In this document: piece by piece, positions 9,651 through 18,127 of the stretch
Layout: every line of letters begins with the position of its first letter
How positions within the stretch are numbered: the first letter of the stretch is position 1
NCBI RefSeq assembly: GCF_013386825.1
Contig: NZ_JACARC010000011.1
Location: forward strand, 56,187 to 120,186
Direction of reading: 5' to 3'
DNA from: Pseudomonas sp. IPO3778
GTDB lineage: Bacteria > Pseudomonadota > Gammaproteobacteria > Pseudomonadales > Pseudomonadaceae
DNA: 64,000 nt
Notes under the pieces: generated by a model
Told to the model about the DNA's origin: nothing
The model's input: the letters and a program-made list of their open reading frames with translations, nothing else
The model's database searches: none
Position numbers and translations under genes: made by a program

Positions 9651-10466
9651 ATGCAAGACATCATTCCGGATGACCACCAGAACACCCAGACCACGGCCAA
9701 GTTGGTTCTGCGTCACCACCTGTGTTGGAGGGATAGAGACCTGGATGGGGTGATGTCCTACTACCACCCGGACATCCAGTACCACGATTTCTTCCAGAAC
9801 CGCGTCGTGGGGGCAGAGGACCTGCGCGAGTATTTGCAAGCCAGCATGCCCCGTGGCGCCGATGAAGCCATCGAACACACCGACCGCATCCGCGCCGACG
9901 GCGACACCGCGTTCATCCAGTACCGCATTACCTTGCGCGGCGGCCAGGGCCTGGTGTCGTTTCGCACCAGCGAAGCCATCACCGTGCGTGACGGCCTGAT
10001 CTGGCGTGTCAACGAATACGCGTCCCTGGTGCACGAACAGTCCGCCAGCCGCAGCGAGACCACACGCCCGACCGTCAGCCGCCTGGGCCTGTCGCCCCAG
10101 CAGTTGAGCTACATGGCCAACGACCTGCAACAGTACTTCCAGCGCCAGCAACCCTACCTGGACCCCGAGTTGGACCTGCAACGGGTGGCGAAGGAGTGCG
10201 GGTACAGCCGCAACCAGATGTCCTACCTGTTGAACCAGGTGCTGGGCCAAAGCTTTTACCGCTACGTCAACCAGGCGCGCCTGCAGCACCTGCTGGCAGC
10301 GCTGGACAACGCCACTCCGCCGATCCGCATCGACGAACTGGCGTTTGCTGCCGGCTTCAATTCAACGTCGGCGTTCTATAGCTGCTTCCGCCAGCACACT
10401 GGCCAGTCGCCCAAGGCCTACGTCAAACAAATTTCCCTGCGTGCACGCGCGCAAGACAGCCCCTGA
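9651..10466 (+). CDS. AraC-family regulator with N-terminal NTF2/SnoaL-like domain
   Basis: 271 aa. Residues ~15-130 look like an NTF2/SnoaL fold (CWRDRDLDGVMSYYHPDIQYHDFF, then VVGAEDLREYL, then DGLIWRVNEYAS), the same opening as stand-alone SnoaL-like proteins. Residues ~165-260 are an AraC DNA-binding domain with two HTH units (LQRVAKECGYSRNQMSYLLNQ and IDELAFAAGFNSTSAFYSCFRQHTGQSP). The N-terminal domain presumably binds an effector. It is 49 nt upstream of the FAD oxidase gene in the same direction, so it probably regulates the amine-oxidase/cupin/PotF unit. Confidence 0.85.
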   Translation: MQDIIPDDHQNTQTTAKLVLRHHLCWRDRDLDGVMSYYHPDIQYHDFFQNRVVGAEDLREYLQASMPRGADEAIEHTDRIRADGDTAFIQYRITLRGGQGLVSFRTSEAITVRDGLIWRVNEYASLVHEQSASRSETTRPTVSRLGLSPQQLSYMANDLQQYFQRQQPYLDPELDLQRVAKECGYSRNQMSYLLNQVLGQSFYRYVNQARLQHLLAALDNATPPIRIDELAFAAGFNSTSAFYSCFRQHTGQSPKAYVKQISLRARAQDSP

Positions 10467-10515
10467 GGCCAGGCTCTAGGATCACTGCCATCGAAGTGTG
10501 GTGGTGGAGCTTGGC

Positions 10516-11922
10516 ATGCCTGCATGGCGCAATATCAGTTTATGGATGGACCAGCTGGACGAGCCGCTGGTGGCGCGCCCAGCCCTGGAGCACGACCTGG
10601 ACGTCAACGTGGCCATTATCGGCGCCGGCTACACCGGGCTCTGGACCGCGTATTACCTGAAGCGCCAGGCCCCCGAGCTGAAGATCGCGATCATCGAAGC
10701 GCAAACCGCCGGGTTTGGAGCCTCGGGGCGTAACGGCGGCTGGCTGATGGGCAACCTGCTGGGGGAAGACCGGCTGCTGGCGGGGCTGTCCCCGGAGCAG
10801 CGCCGGGCCTCGTTTGACCTGCTGCACGCCATCCCCGATGAAGTGGCCCAGGTGATCGCGCGCGAAGGCATCGACTGCGACTACCGCAAGGGCGGCGTGC
10901 TGTATTGCGCCGCACGCTACCCCGAACAGGAAGCGAGCCTGCGGGCCTACCTGGCCAAACTCCACGCCCAGGGCCTGACCGACGACGATTACCGTTGGCT
11001 CGGCCCGCAGCAGTTGGCCGAACAGATCCGCATCGCCAAGCCGTATGGCGGTATCTACGCCCCCCACGTCGCCACCATCCACCCGGCCAAGCTGGTGCGG
11101 GGCCTGGCGCGGGTGGTGGAGCAGATGGGCGTCACGATCTACGAAAACAGCCCCGTGACCCACTGGCAGTCCGGCAGCCTGCGCACGGCCAACGCGTCGG
11201 TGCGCGCCTCATGGGTGGTGCCGGCGGTGGAGGGGTATGCCACGACCCTGGCGCCGCTGGGGCGCTATCAGTTGCCGGTGCAAAGCTTGATTGTCGCCAC
11301 CGAACCGTTGCCGGCCAGCACCTGGGATGAGATCGGCCTGAACCGGGGCCAGGCGTTCGGCGAAAGCAGCCGGCAAGTCACCTACGGCCAGCGTTCAGCC
11401 GATAACCGCCTGGTGTTCGGTGCCCGTGGCGGTTATCAGTTTGCCGGCAAGCTGCGGCACAACTTCGACCTCACCGACAGCGAAATCGAGCTGCGTCGCT
11501 ACCTGTTTGGCGAACTCTTCCCACAACTCAAGAAAGTTCGCATCACCCACGCCTGGGGCGGCAACCTCGGCATGTCCCGACGCTTCAAGCCCCACATGCT
11601 TTGCGATCACGCCGCGGGCATCGCCCTGGCCGGTGGTTATGGCGGTGAGGGCGTAGGGGCCAGCAACCTGGGCGGCCGCACCCTGGCCGACCTGATCCTG
11701 GGGCTCGACACGGAGCTGGTGCAGCAGCCGTGGGTGATCCAGCCGGGCCGGTTGGACGGCCTCAAGGCCTGGGAGCCGGAACCGTGCCGCTGGCTGGGCT
11801 ACAACGCGATCATTCGCAGCTTTGCCCATGAAGACCAGGTGCTGGCCAACCCCAACACCGCGCCGTGGCGCCGTAAGTTGGCCAGCGGGGTTGCCGGGTT
11901 CATGGAAGGTTTCATGCACTAA
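10516..11922 (+). CDS. FAD-dependent amine oxidoreductase (DAO family, gamma-glutamylputrescine oxidase-like)
   Basis: 468 aa from ATG 10516, with GGAG 6 nt upstream; the GTG at 10498 is an upstream alternative without an SD. The dinucleotide-binding motif GAGYTGLWTAYYL is near residue 36, followed by GASGRNGGW, the typical DAO/PuuB signature. The C-terminus has the second FAD contact GGYGGEGVGASNLGG. PuuB-type enzymes oxidise gamma-glutamylputrescine or similar secondary amines, giving H2O2 and an aldehyde. With the cupin and PotF-like genes downstream, a polyamine or related amine substrate is likely but not proven. Confidence 0.85.
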   Translation: MPAWRNISLWMDQLDEPLVARPALEHDLDVNVAIIGAGYTGLWTAYYLKRQAPELKIAIIEAQTAGFGASGRNGGWLMGNLLGEDRLLAGLSPEQRRASFDLLHAIPDEVAQVIAREGIDCDYRKGGVLYCAARYPEQEASLRAYLAKLHAQGLTDDDYRWLGPQQLAEQIRIAKPYGGIYAPHVATIHPAKLVRGLARVVEQMGVTIYENSPVTHWQSGSLRTANASVRASWVVPAVEGYATTLAPLGRYQLPVQSLIVATEPLPASTWDEIGLNRGQAFGESSRQVTYGQRSADNRLVFGARGGYQFAGKLRHNFDLTDSEIELRRYLFGELFPQLKKVRITHAWGGNLGMSRRFKPHMLCDHAAGIALAGGYGGEGVGASNLGGRTLADLILGLDTELVQQPWVIQPGRLDGLKAWEPEPCRWLGYNAIIRSFAHEDQVLANPNTAPWRRKLASGVAGFMEGFMH

Positions 11923-11949
11923 GCCGTTTCAATCACCACAGGTATGAAC

Positions 11950-12291
11950 ATGAGCATTACCCAGTTCAAAGACACACTCAGCGCCCATTTGCCGGATTCC
12001 TCGCCCGTCGCGGTGCCGCTTGGCACGCCAGTGGCGGTGGCCTCGACCCTGAGCGTGGAGCGCAGCGACGGCGTCGAAACCGGCATCTGGGCATGCACGC
12101 CCGGGCGCTGGCGCCGGCAGATCGTGGCTCAGGAGTTTTGCCACTTTATCCAGGGACGTTGCACCTTCACCCCCGACAACGGGGAAATGCTCCACATAGA
12201 AGCCGGCGACGCACTGATGTTGCCGGCCAACAGCACGGGTATCTGGGACATCCAGGAAACCGTGCGCAAAACCTATGTATTGATCCTCTGA
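11950..12291 (+). CDS. Cupin domain protein (DUF861 type)
   Basis: 113-115 aa; ATG at 11944 and 11950 are both possible. Single cupin barrel with WRRQIVAQEFCHFIQGRCTFTPDNGEMLHIEAGDALMLPANSTGIWDI, typical of the DUF861 / (S)-ureidoglycine aminohydrolase-like group often found beside PuuB-like oxidases. The metal site is partly degenerate: E and H of EFCHF are present and a late His is replaced. It sits 27 nt after the oxidase gene and probably in the same operon. A small-molecule-binding or enzymatic role in amine catabolism is inferred. Confidence 0.8.
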   Translation: MSITQFKDTLSAHLPDSSPVAVPLGTPVAVASTLSVERSDGVETGIWACTPGRWRRQIVAQEFCHFIQGRCTFTPDNGEMLHIEAGDALMLPANSTGIWDIQETVRKTYVLIL

Positions 12292-12351
12292 TGCTTTGAT
12301 CTTTGATCGCCTGCCATAAAAACAGCCCTAAAACCGCCAGGAAATCGAACC

Positions 12352-13431
12352 ATGAGACCCATTGCCCTGTTGCCGCTGGTATTCGTCGCCACCCTCAGCC
12401 AAGCCGCCGAGACGGTGAAGATCTACAACTGGTCGGACTACATCGCCCCCGACACCACCAAGAACTTCGAGAAAGAAACCGGGATCGGCTTCACCTACGA
12501 CGTGTACGACAGCAACGAAACCCTCGACGGCAAGTTGATGACCGGCAAATCCGGCTATGACGTGGTGTTTCCTTCCAACCACTTCATGGCCCGGCAGATC
12601 CAGGGCGGGGCGCTGAAGACACTCGACAAGAGCCAGTTGCCCAACTGGAAGAACCTCAACCCGGTGCTGCTCAAGGCCCTGGAAAACAACGACCCGGGCA
12701 ACGCCCATGGCTTCCCGTACCTGTGGGGCAGCACCGGCATCGGCTACAACATCGACAAGGTCAAGGCCGTGCTGGGGGACAACGCCCCGGTGGATTCCTG
12801 GGACCTGATCTTCAAGCCCGAAAACATGAAAAAGCTGCAGAAGTGCGGCGTGGCGATCCTCGACAACGGCCCCGAACTGCTGCCGGCGGCGCTCAACTAC
12901 CTGGGCCTGCCGCCCCACAGCAAAAAGCCTGAAGACTACAAAAAGGCCGAGGACCTGCTGATGAAAGTGCGGCCGTACGTGGCCTACTTCCACTCCTCGA
13001 AATACACCGCAGACCTGGCCAACGGCGACATCTGCGTGGCGGTCGGCTTCTCCGGCGACATCCTCCAGGCCGAAAGCCGCGCCAAGGAAGCCAAGAATGG
13101 CGTGAACATCGGCTACAACATTCCCAAGGAAGGCGCCGCCATCTGGTTCGACATGGTCGCCATGCCCGCCGATGCCCCGGATGAAAAATCCGGCTATGCG
13201 TTCATGAACTACCTGCTGCGCCCGGAAGTGATGGCCAGCATCACCAACTACGTGCACTACGCCAACGGCAACGCCGCGGCAGACAGCCTGGTGGACCCGG
13301 CGATCAAGAGCGACACCAAGGTGTACCCAAGTCCGGAAATGATGGGCAAGTTGTTTGCGCTGGAAGCGATGCCGCTGAACATCGACCGGGTTCGTACGCG
13401 GGTGTGGAACACGATTCGTACAGGTCGTTGA
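12352..13431 (+). CDS. PotF-like periplasmic polyamine-binding protein
   Basis: 359 aa with a signal peptide ([19 protein letters not shown], cleavage near residue 19). The mature start [26 protein letters not shown] and the internal segments [20 protein letters not shown] and [13 protein letters not shown] are diagnostic for the PotD/PotF/SpuD family of putrescine/spermidine binding proteins. No ATPase or permease genes lie next to it, so it either serves an ABC transporter encoded elsewhere or acts as a sensor. Third gene of the oxidase-cupin unit. Confidence 0.92.
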   Translation: MRPIALLPLVFVATLSQAAETVKIYNWSDYIAPDTTKNFEKETGIGFTYDVYDSNETLDGKLMTGKSGYDVVFPSNHFMARQIQGGALKTLDKSQLPNWKNLNPVLLKALENNDPGNAHGFPYLWGSTGIGYNIDKVKAVLGDNAPVDSWDLIFKPENMKKLQKCGVAILDNGPELLPAALNYLGLPPHSKKPEDYKKAEDLLMKVRPYVAYFHSSKYTADLANGDICVAVGFSGDILQAESRAKEAKNGVNIGYNIPKEGAAIWFDMVAMPADAPDEKSGYAFMNYLLRPEVMASITNYVHYANGNAAADSLVDPAIKSDTKVYPSPEMMGKLFALEAMPLNIDRVRTRVWNTIRTGR

Positions 13432-13448
13432 GTGGCAATATCTCGTTG

Positions 13449-13500
13449 ATCGTTCCCACGCGCTGCGTGGGAATGCATCCTGTGACGCTCCGCGTCACGA
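13449..13500. repeat. REP element, CGTTCCCACGC type
   Basis: Two adjacent hairpins: a CGTTCCCACG/CGTGGGAA stem and a GTGACGC/GCGTCAC stem. The same element type recurs at 33721-33853 and 48624-48759. It lies 18 nt after the PotF-like gene. Confidence 0.8.
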
Positions 13501-13745
13501 TTTAAGAAGGCTGTGCGAGTTCCCACTGTATTGATTCGGAGAGTTTCATTAGTTATTCGTCACACGGTGTTATACAAGCAGGCTGGAAAATACTTTTATT
13601 AGCGTGGAAAGTTCGTGACCGAAGTGGGGCGGCAATTACCCTGTTGACTGGCTGCTTTATTGAACTAAGGCAGCCGGTGCTACGCGGTGACTATTGCTCG
13701 CTGGCTTCATCAGGAAACTTCACGTTTAGATAAAAGGTAATTCAT
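13501..13745. other. Intergenic region upstream of the orphan serralysin-C-like gene
   Basis: About 245 nt without a gene and lower in GC than its surroundings. A stem (GGCTGCTTTA with TAAGGCAGCC, 13650-13675, one G-U pair) lies mid-way. AAAAGG about 7 nt before the ATG at 13746 is the likely SD. No promoter can be called with confidence. Confidence 0.4.
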
Positions 13746-14228
13746 ATGCTCGTAGAAAGTCTTCCCGTAGGCGGAACCTGGACCTACCCCGAACCCTCCA
13801 GCACGGCCCGCCCAACCTTGCGTGGTACAGACGCAAGCGAACGACTGGAGGCCAATCGTGGCCAGGATTCCGTCATTATCGGCGGCGGTGGTGGCGACCA
13901 ACTCGTCGGGCATGTAGGCCGTAACAGTTTCAAGTATGAAAAGCCCACCGACTCACTGGCGAGTGACCCAGACCGGATTTTCAACTTTAATCCCAAAGAC
14001 GACCGGCTTGATCTTTCGAAGATGCTCAAGAAGTTGAATATAACCCAAATCAAACGAACAGAAGGGCCGCCCCAACAGGTCGGGGATATGCAATTGACGT
14101 ATTTGCGGCCCCAGGAAGTGGGCGTGCTGACGATTAAAGTAACGCCCGAAGGCGAGCACTTTGCTGTGCATGTCGACGGCGTTCATTTAACGGAAAAAAA
14201 CATCAAGCTATTTAATAAACCCACGTAG
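13746..14228 (+). CDS. Orphan protein resembling the serralysin C-terminal (RTX-adjacent) domain
   Basis: 160 aa. Residues ~20-100 read as a single RTX-like glycine turn (SVIIGGGGGDQLVGHVGRNSFKYEKP) followed by DPDRIFNFNPKDDRLDLSKM. This mirrors the order in AprX ([11 protein letters not shown], then [18 protein letters not shown]) that precedes the type I secretion end. There is no protease, lipase or signal-peptide region. The C-terminus (KNIKLFNKPT) lacks the hydrophobic end usual for type I substrates. It may be a remnant, a small secreted RTX-type protein or a modulator. Composition is less GC-rich than its neighbours. Confidence 0.7.
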   Translation: MLVESLPVGGTWTYPEPSSTARPTLRGTDASERLEANRGQDSVIIGGGGGDQLVGHVGRNSFKYEKPTDSLASDPDRIFNFNPKDDRLDLSKMLKKLNITQIKRTEGPPQQVGDMQLTYLRPQEVGVLTIKVTPEGEHFAVHVDGVHLTEKNIKLFNKPT

Positions 14229-14247
14229 ACCCGGACCGTTTGCTGTT

Positions 14248-14290
14248 AGCGCTCAAGCATGACGTGCCGGGCTGCTCCGGCTTGAGCGCT
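14248..14290. terminator. Hairpin between convergent genes
   Basis: AGCGCTCAAGC (14248-14258) pairs perfectly with GCTTGAGCGCT (14280-14290), with a smaller GC-rich stem in the loop. It lies between the convergent orphan gene and the LuxR-type gene and is the likely shared transcription end, though it lacks a T-run. Confidence 0.55.
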
Positions 14291-14297
14291 GACCGGC

Positions 14298-15092
14298 TCA
14301 AGGGTTTTCCAGATCATGCCCCAACGACTGGATAAACAACGAAAACAGCTCCGGTTGTGACGAGATGTCCAGCTTGGCGTACAGATGCCGACGGTGAACC
14401 TTGACCGTGTCCGGCGAGATATTCAGCCGCTCGGCCATCGCTTTCGACGAAAACCCGCGCAGCACCAACCGCGCAATTTCCAGCTCCCGCTCCGACAACA
14501 CCCCACTGCCAAAATGACTCAGCGCATCGCGAATCTGGCTGGCCATGGGGGCGGGTGCCGCTATCCGTTGGGTGCTTTGCTGCCAATGCTGCTGCATCAG
14601 CGGCAACACCCAGGCCGACAACGTAGTCATCAACCCCGTTTCCTCGGCGGTAAACAACCGCTGCATGCCCAACGACAGCGACAACGTCCCCGCACCGGGC
14701 AATTGCAGAATGAACTGCACCTCGTCTTCCAGCACGTTGTCGTGGAAATAATTGAGGAAGTATTCACTCTGGCGAAAGTGGTCCGGCGCGACTTCTTCCA
14801 GCCGGTACACACCACTGGCATAGCCTTCCCGGCAGGCCTGGAAAAACGGGTCGAGCAAGTACAAGCCATTGAGGTACACCAACATCGATGCCGGCTTGCT
14901 GCTCGGCTGCGCGTCGTATTCCTCCAGGGCCTGGGGCGGGCCGTCGGTGGGGTAGACGATGGCCAGGGCATTATCGAAAGGCAGGCATTGGTGCAACAAC
15001 AGCACCAGTTGCTTCCAGAAACGCTCGGTGCCGATCTGCGCCACGGTGCGGCCCAGCCCCGCGTGCATGCCGACTTCCCTGAACAGGCTCAT
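14298..15092 (-). CDS. LuxR-family (helix-turn-helix) transcriptional regulator
   Basis: 264 aa from ATG 15092 (GGAG 8 nt upstream); an in-frame GTG at 15104 lacks an SD. The C-terminal LuxR/GerE HTH is clear (LSERELEIARLVLRGFSSKAMAERLNISPDTVKVHRRHLYAKL, about residues 195-240). The N-terminal ~180 residues are an unrecognised sensory region, not a response-regulator receiver. It is transcribed away from the permease-peptidase pair across a 196-nt gap and is the natural candidate to control it. A GGAGTACTCC palindrome lies in that gap. Confidence 0.88.
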   Translation of the reverse strand: MSLFREVGMHAGLGRTVAQIGTERFWKQLVLLLHQCLPFDNALAIVYPTDGPPQALEEYDAQPSSKPASMLVYLNGLYLLDPFFQACREGYASGVYRLEEVAPDHFRQSEYFLNYFHDNVLEDEVQFILQLPGAGTLSLSLGMQRLFTAEETGLMTTLSAWVLPLMQQHWQQSTQRIAAPAPMASQIRDALSHFGSGVLSERELEIARLVLRGFSSKAMAERLNISPDTVKVHRRHLYAKLDISSQPELFSLFIQSLGHDLENP

Positions 15093-15153
15093 GTGCCGCT
15101 CCACACAAAGAATGAGGCCGCAAGGGTTCGACGTTTGCCCCGCGCCGTCAAGG

Positions 15154-15163
15154 GGAGTACTCC
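15154..15163. promoter_or_regulatory. Palindrome GGAGTACTCC in the divergent luxR-permease gap
   Basis: A perfect 10-bp palindrome about 60 nt upstream of the LuxR-type gene and 125 nt upstream of the permease gene. The position suits an operator for the divergent regulator, but binding is inference. Confidence 0.3.
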
Positions 15164-15288
15164 AATAGGGGAATTGGCCGCTCCAGGCACAGCGTTTAAG
15201 TTGGCCGTCAGTCAGCGGGGAACATACCCCGCGTCGCTTTGCCTTTTCGTTTCTGCCTCAAACCAAGAACAATCAAGAGGATAACGAT

Positions 15289-16653
15289 ATGAGTGCTCCT
15301 TCCACGCCCGACGGCGTGCTGAAACCCACCCTCAGCGTATTCGACGTGGTAGCCATCACCGTCTCGGCGGTCACCCCGGCCAGTTCAGTCTTCGTGATCG
15401 CACCGTTCGCCATCCAGCAGGCCGGCAGCGGGGTGTTCCTGGCCTTTGTGATGGCCGCGTTACTCGCGCTGATGTTCGCCTTTTGCTACGCCGAACTCGG
15501 CCGCGCCCACAACAGTGCCGGCGGTGAGTACGTGTACGCCAAGCGGGTGTTCGGCGGCATGGCCGGTTATGCGACGTTCCTTACGGTGCTGGTGATGTTG
15601 CTGTTTATCCCGCCGGTGCTGGCCACCGGCGCGGCAACTTACCTGAACAACGCCCTCGGCACACAATTCGACTCGCAGACCGTGGCCCTGGTGATCGTGG
15701 TGTGCAGCTACGCCCTGGGCATCCTGAATATCAAGCTCAATGCCTGGATCACCGGTACCTGCCTGCTGCTGGAAGTGGCGGCGTTGCTGGTGATTGTGTT
15801 TATCGGCTTCGGCAACCCGGTGCAGCCGGTCAGCGTGTTGTTGCAACCGCAAATCGTCGAGAACGGCCTGTTGCACCTGGCGCCCTGGGCCCTGGTGATT
15901 GGCGCCGTCGGCATTGGCCTGTTCTCCTTCAATGGCTATGGCCCGGCCGTGTTGCTGGCGGAAGACATGAAGTGCGGCGGCAAGGGCGTGCACAAGGCGG
16001 TGCTCTGGTCCCTGGGACTGGTGGTGGTGATTGAGCTGGTGCCGATCACCGCACTCTTGATCGGTGCGCCGTCCCTCAGCGCGATGATCAGCAGCCCCGA
16101 CCCGATCGGCTACCTGTTGACCAGTCACGGCAATGAAACCCTGTCGCGCCTGGTCAGTGCCGGGATCTTCCTGTCGGTGTTCAACGCCATCGTCGCCATC
16201 GTGATCCAGATTGGCCGGGTGGTGTTCAGCAGCGGCCGCGATGCGCTGTGGACGCCGACCATCAATAAGCTGTTCACCCGGATTCATCCACGCTGGGATT
16301 CACCGTGGTTGGCTACGCTGTTCCTGGCGGTGCCTTCGGCGTTGCTCAGCTTCAGTTCCAACCTGGCGGACCTGACGTCCTTCAGCGTGCTGCTGATCAT
16401 GCTGGTGTACCTGATCGTCGCGTTGAGCGCGTTGATGAGCCGGGTACTGCTGCGTGACCGTGAGCACCCGTATCGCATGCCGTTGTGGCCGGTGCCGGCC
16501 TTGCTGGCGGTGCTGGGCGCCGGCTACCTGTTGGTGACCTTGGCGATTGCTGCCTCGGTTCGCGACATCATGATTATCATCGGCCTGCTGGCGCTGTCGG
16601 TGATCCTGTATTGCATCAGTGGCCGGTTGAGTCCGGCGTTTCAGAAATTGTAA
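15289..16653 (+). CDS. APC-superfamily amino acid permease
   Basis: 454 aa with about 12 hydrophobic segments. The N-terminal region LSVFDVVAITVSAVTPASSVFVIAPFAI and the following FCYAELGRAHNSAGGEYVYAKRVFGG are typical of APC amino acid/amine permeases. SD-like AAGAGGATAACG precedes ATG 15289. It is followed after 9 nt by a P1-family peptidase, so the pair may import and process a small peptide or amino-acid amide. The substrate is unknown. Confidence 0.9.
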   Translation: MSAPSTPDGVLKPTLSVFDVVAITVSAVTPASSVFVIAPFAIQQAGSGVFLAFVMAALLALMFAFCYAELGRAHNSAGGEYVYAKRVFGGMAGYATFLTVLVMLLFIPPVLATGAATYLNNALGTQFDSQTVALVIVVCSYALGILNIKLNAWITGTCLLLEVAALLVIVFIGFGNPVQPVSVLLQPQIVENGLLHLAPWALVIGAVGIGLFSFNGYGPAVLLAEDMKCGGKGVHKAVLWSLGLVVVIELVPITALLIGAPSLSAMISSPDPIGYLLTSHGNETLSRLVSAGIFLSVFNAIVAIVIQIGRVVFSSGRDALWTPTINKLFTRIHPRWDSPWLATLFLAVPSALLSFSSNLADLTSFSVLLIMLVYLIVALSALMSRVLLRDREHPYRMPLWPVPALLAVLGAGYLLVTLAIAASVRDIMIIIGLLALSVILYCISGRLSPAFQKL

Positions 16654-16662
16654 GGAGTGGTT

Positions 16663-17763
16663 ATGCGCGCACGTCAATTGGGCATCACGTTGGGGCTGGG
16701 CACGCCCGGTGAGTTGAATGCCATCACCGACGTTCCAGGGGTTCGGGTCGGTCACAGCACGATCAAGGCCTGCATCAATGGCAAACAGGTGCGTACCGGT
16801 GTGACGGCGATTCAGCCCCGGCCCGGTGCCGCGCGGTATCAGCCGTGTTTCGCCGGCTACCACGTGCTCAACGGCAATGGTGACGCCACCGGCCTTGAGT
16901 GGATCAGCGAGTCGGGTTTGTTGACCACGCCGTTGGCAATCACCAACACCCACAGCATCGGCATTGTGCGCGACACGCTGATCGCCCTGGAGCGCGAAAG
17001 CCTGGCAGACCCGGCGGTGTACTGGTGCATGCCGGTGGTGATGGAGACCTACGACGGGTTGCTCAACGATATCTGGGGCCAGCACGTCGGCCCGGAGCAT
17101 GTGCGCGAGGCGTTGGCCAACGCTGAAACCGGGCCGGTGGCGGAGGGCGCCGTGGGCGGTGGCACCGGGATGATCTGCCATGAGTTCAAAGGGGGCATTG
17201 GCACCGCGTCGCGGCGGCTGTCGGCGGAGCAGGGCGGCTGGACCGTGGGCGTGCTGGTGCAGGCCAACCATGGCAAACGCCAGGAGTTGCGGGTGGACGG
17301 GTACCCGGTAGGCCGGCAGTTGATGGACATCCCGTCACCGTTTGCCGATCGCGGTACACCCGGCATGGGCTCCATCGTGGTGATCATCGCCACCGATGCG
17401 CCGTTGTTGCCCCATCAATGCCAGCGCCTGGCACAGCGGGCGTCCATCGGCATTGCACGCACCGGCGGTGGTACTGAGGATTCCAGCGGGGACCTGTTCC
17501 TGGCGTTCGCCACCGGCAATCAGGATTTGCCGGTGGCCGATTACGGGCGCAAGGGTTTGCCCCTCAGCACGCGGCTGGACATGGTAAATAACGACCACAT
17601 TTCGCCGTTGTTTAGCGCGGCGGCGGAGGCCGTGGAGGAAGCGATCATTAATGCGATTCTGGCCGGCGAAGAAATGACCACCGACCACGGTGTGCGGGTA
17701 CCGGCACTGGACGCGCAAACACTCCTGCAGGCACTGCGCCAAACCGGCTGGCGCTATCAATAA
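16663..17763 (+). CDS. P1-family (DmpA-like) aminopeptidase
   Basis: 366 aa from ATG 16663, with GGAG 5 nt upstream overlapping the end of the permease gene. The start (GITLGLGTPGELNAITDVPGVRVGH) is typical of the DmpA/BapA family. These N-terminal-nucleophile hydrolases self-cleave before a serine to give two chains. The expected nucleophile is Ser237 in GMGSIVVIIATDAPLLPHQ. The downstream GIARTGGGTEDSSGDLFLAF is the conserved oxyanion/structural segment. Family activities include L-aminopeptidase/D-esterase and beta-peptide hydrolysis. Operon with the permease; a hairpin follows. Confidence 0.92.
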   Translation: MRARQLGITLGLGTPGELNAITDVPGVRVGHSTIKACINGKQVRTGVTAIQPRPGAARYQPCFAGYHVLNGNGDATGLEWISESGLLTTPLAITNTHSIGIVRDTLIALERESLADPAVYWCMPVVMETYDGLLNDIWGQHVGPEHVREALANAETGPVAEGAVGGGTGMICHEFKGGIGTASRRLSAEQGGWTVGVLVQANHGKRQELRVDGYPVGRQLMDIPSPFADRGTPGMGSIVVIIATDAPLLPHQCQRLAQRASIGIARTGGGTEDSSGDLFLAFATGNQDLPVADYGRKGLPLSTRLDMVNNDHISPLFSAAAEAVEEAIINAILAGEEMTTDHGVRVPALDAQTLLQALRQTGWRYQ

Positions 17764-17774
17764 ATAGATTAAGT

Positions 17775-17798
17775 CTTGTCCCGGTAATACGGGACAAG
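17775..17798 (+). terminator. Hairpin after the P1 peptidase gene
   Basis: CTTGTCCCG pairs exactly with CGGGACAAG around GTAATA, 11 nt after the stop codon. There is no strong T-run. Probable transcription end or 3' stabiliser. Confidence 0.6.
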
Positions 17799-18127
17799 TA
17801 CTTAGATGGTGGCCATTCAATACTAGCAATGACACGGTGACACTTTCTTAGTGCACCTCAATCAATACTTTGGATCCATTCTTAATAAAATGCCTTTAGG
17901 AGTATTTAATATTTAAATAGCTGGATTTTTATAACGGCTTATTTGCCAGTGTTTGCAGGTTTTGTTCGCTTGGCCAACTTTTCCCTTGGATAAAAAGCGC
18001 TGGACGAATGATTTCAGGTTGTGTCAGTTTTCTTTCGCCTTCAAAAGGGGCGAGTGATCGGACTTACTCGCCAGAGTGGGTCCTGTCGGACAAAAACTGT
18101 TCCACTTGCAAACAAGGAAGTACGTTT
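17799..18127 (+). promoter_or_regulatory. Upstream region of the exoenzyme locus
   Basis: About 330 nt with no convincing gene. The part 17860-17940 is strikingly AT-rich against the surrounding high-GC DNA, as expected for the promoter and long leader of aprX. I cannot place -35/-10 boxes with confidence. The aprX ribosome binding site (AAGGAAG, about 18115-18121) contains a GGA motif. RsmA-family proteins bind GGA at such sites and apr genes are known Gac/Rsm targets in P. fluorescens; control here is inference. Confidence 0.5.

Noticed and set aside
13449..13500. Double hairpin considered as a tRNA-like or small RNA structure
   Set aside because: The same sequence recurs twice in the window as an intergenic REP family and lacks tRNA features.
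18008..18127. 40-residue N-terminal extension of AprX
   Set aside because: No SD at 18008, and AprX proteins begin at the [14 protein letters not shown] start; the stretch is better explained as leader RNA.
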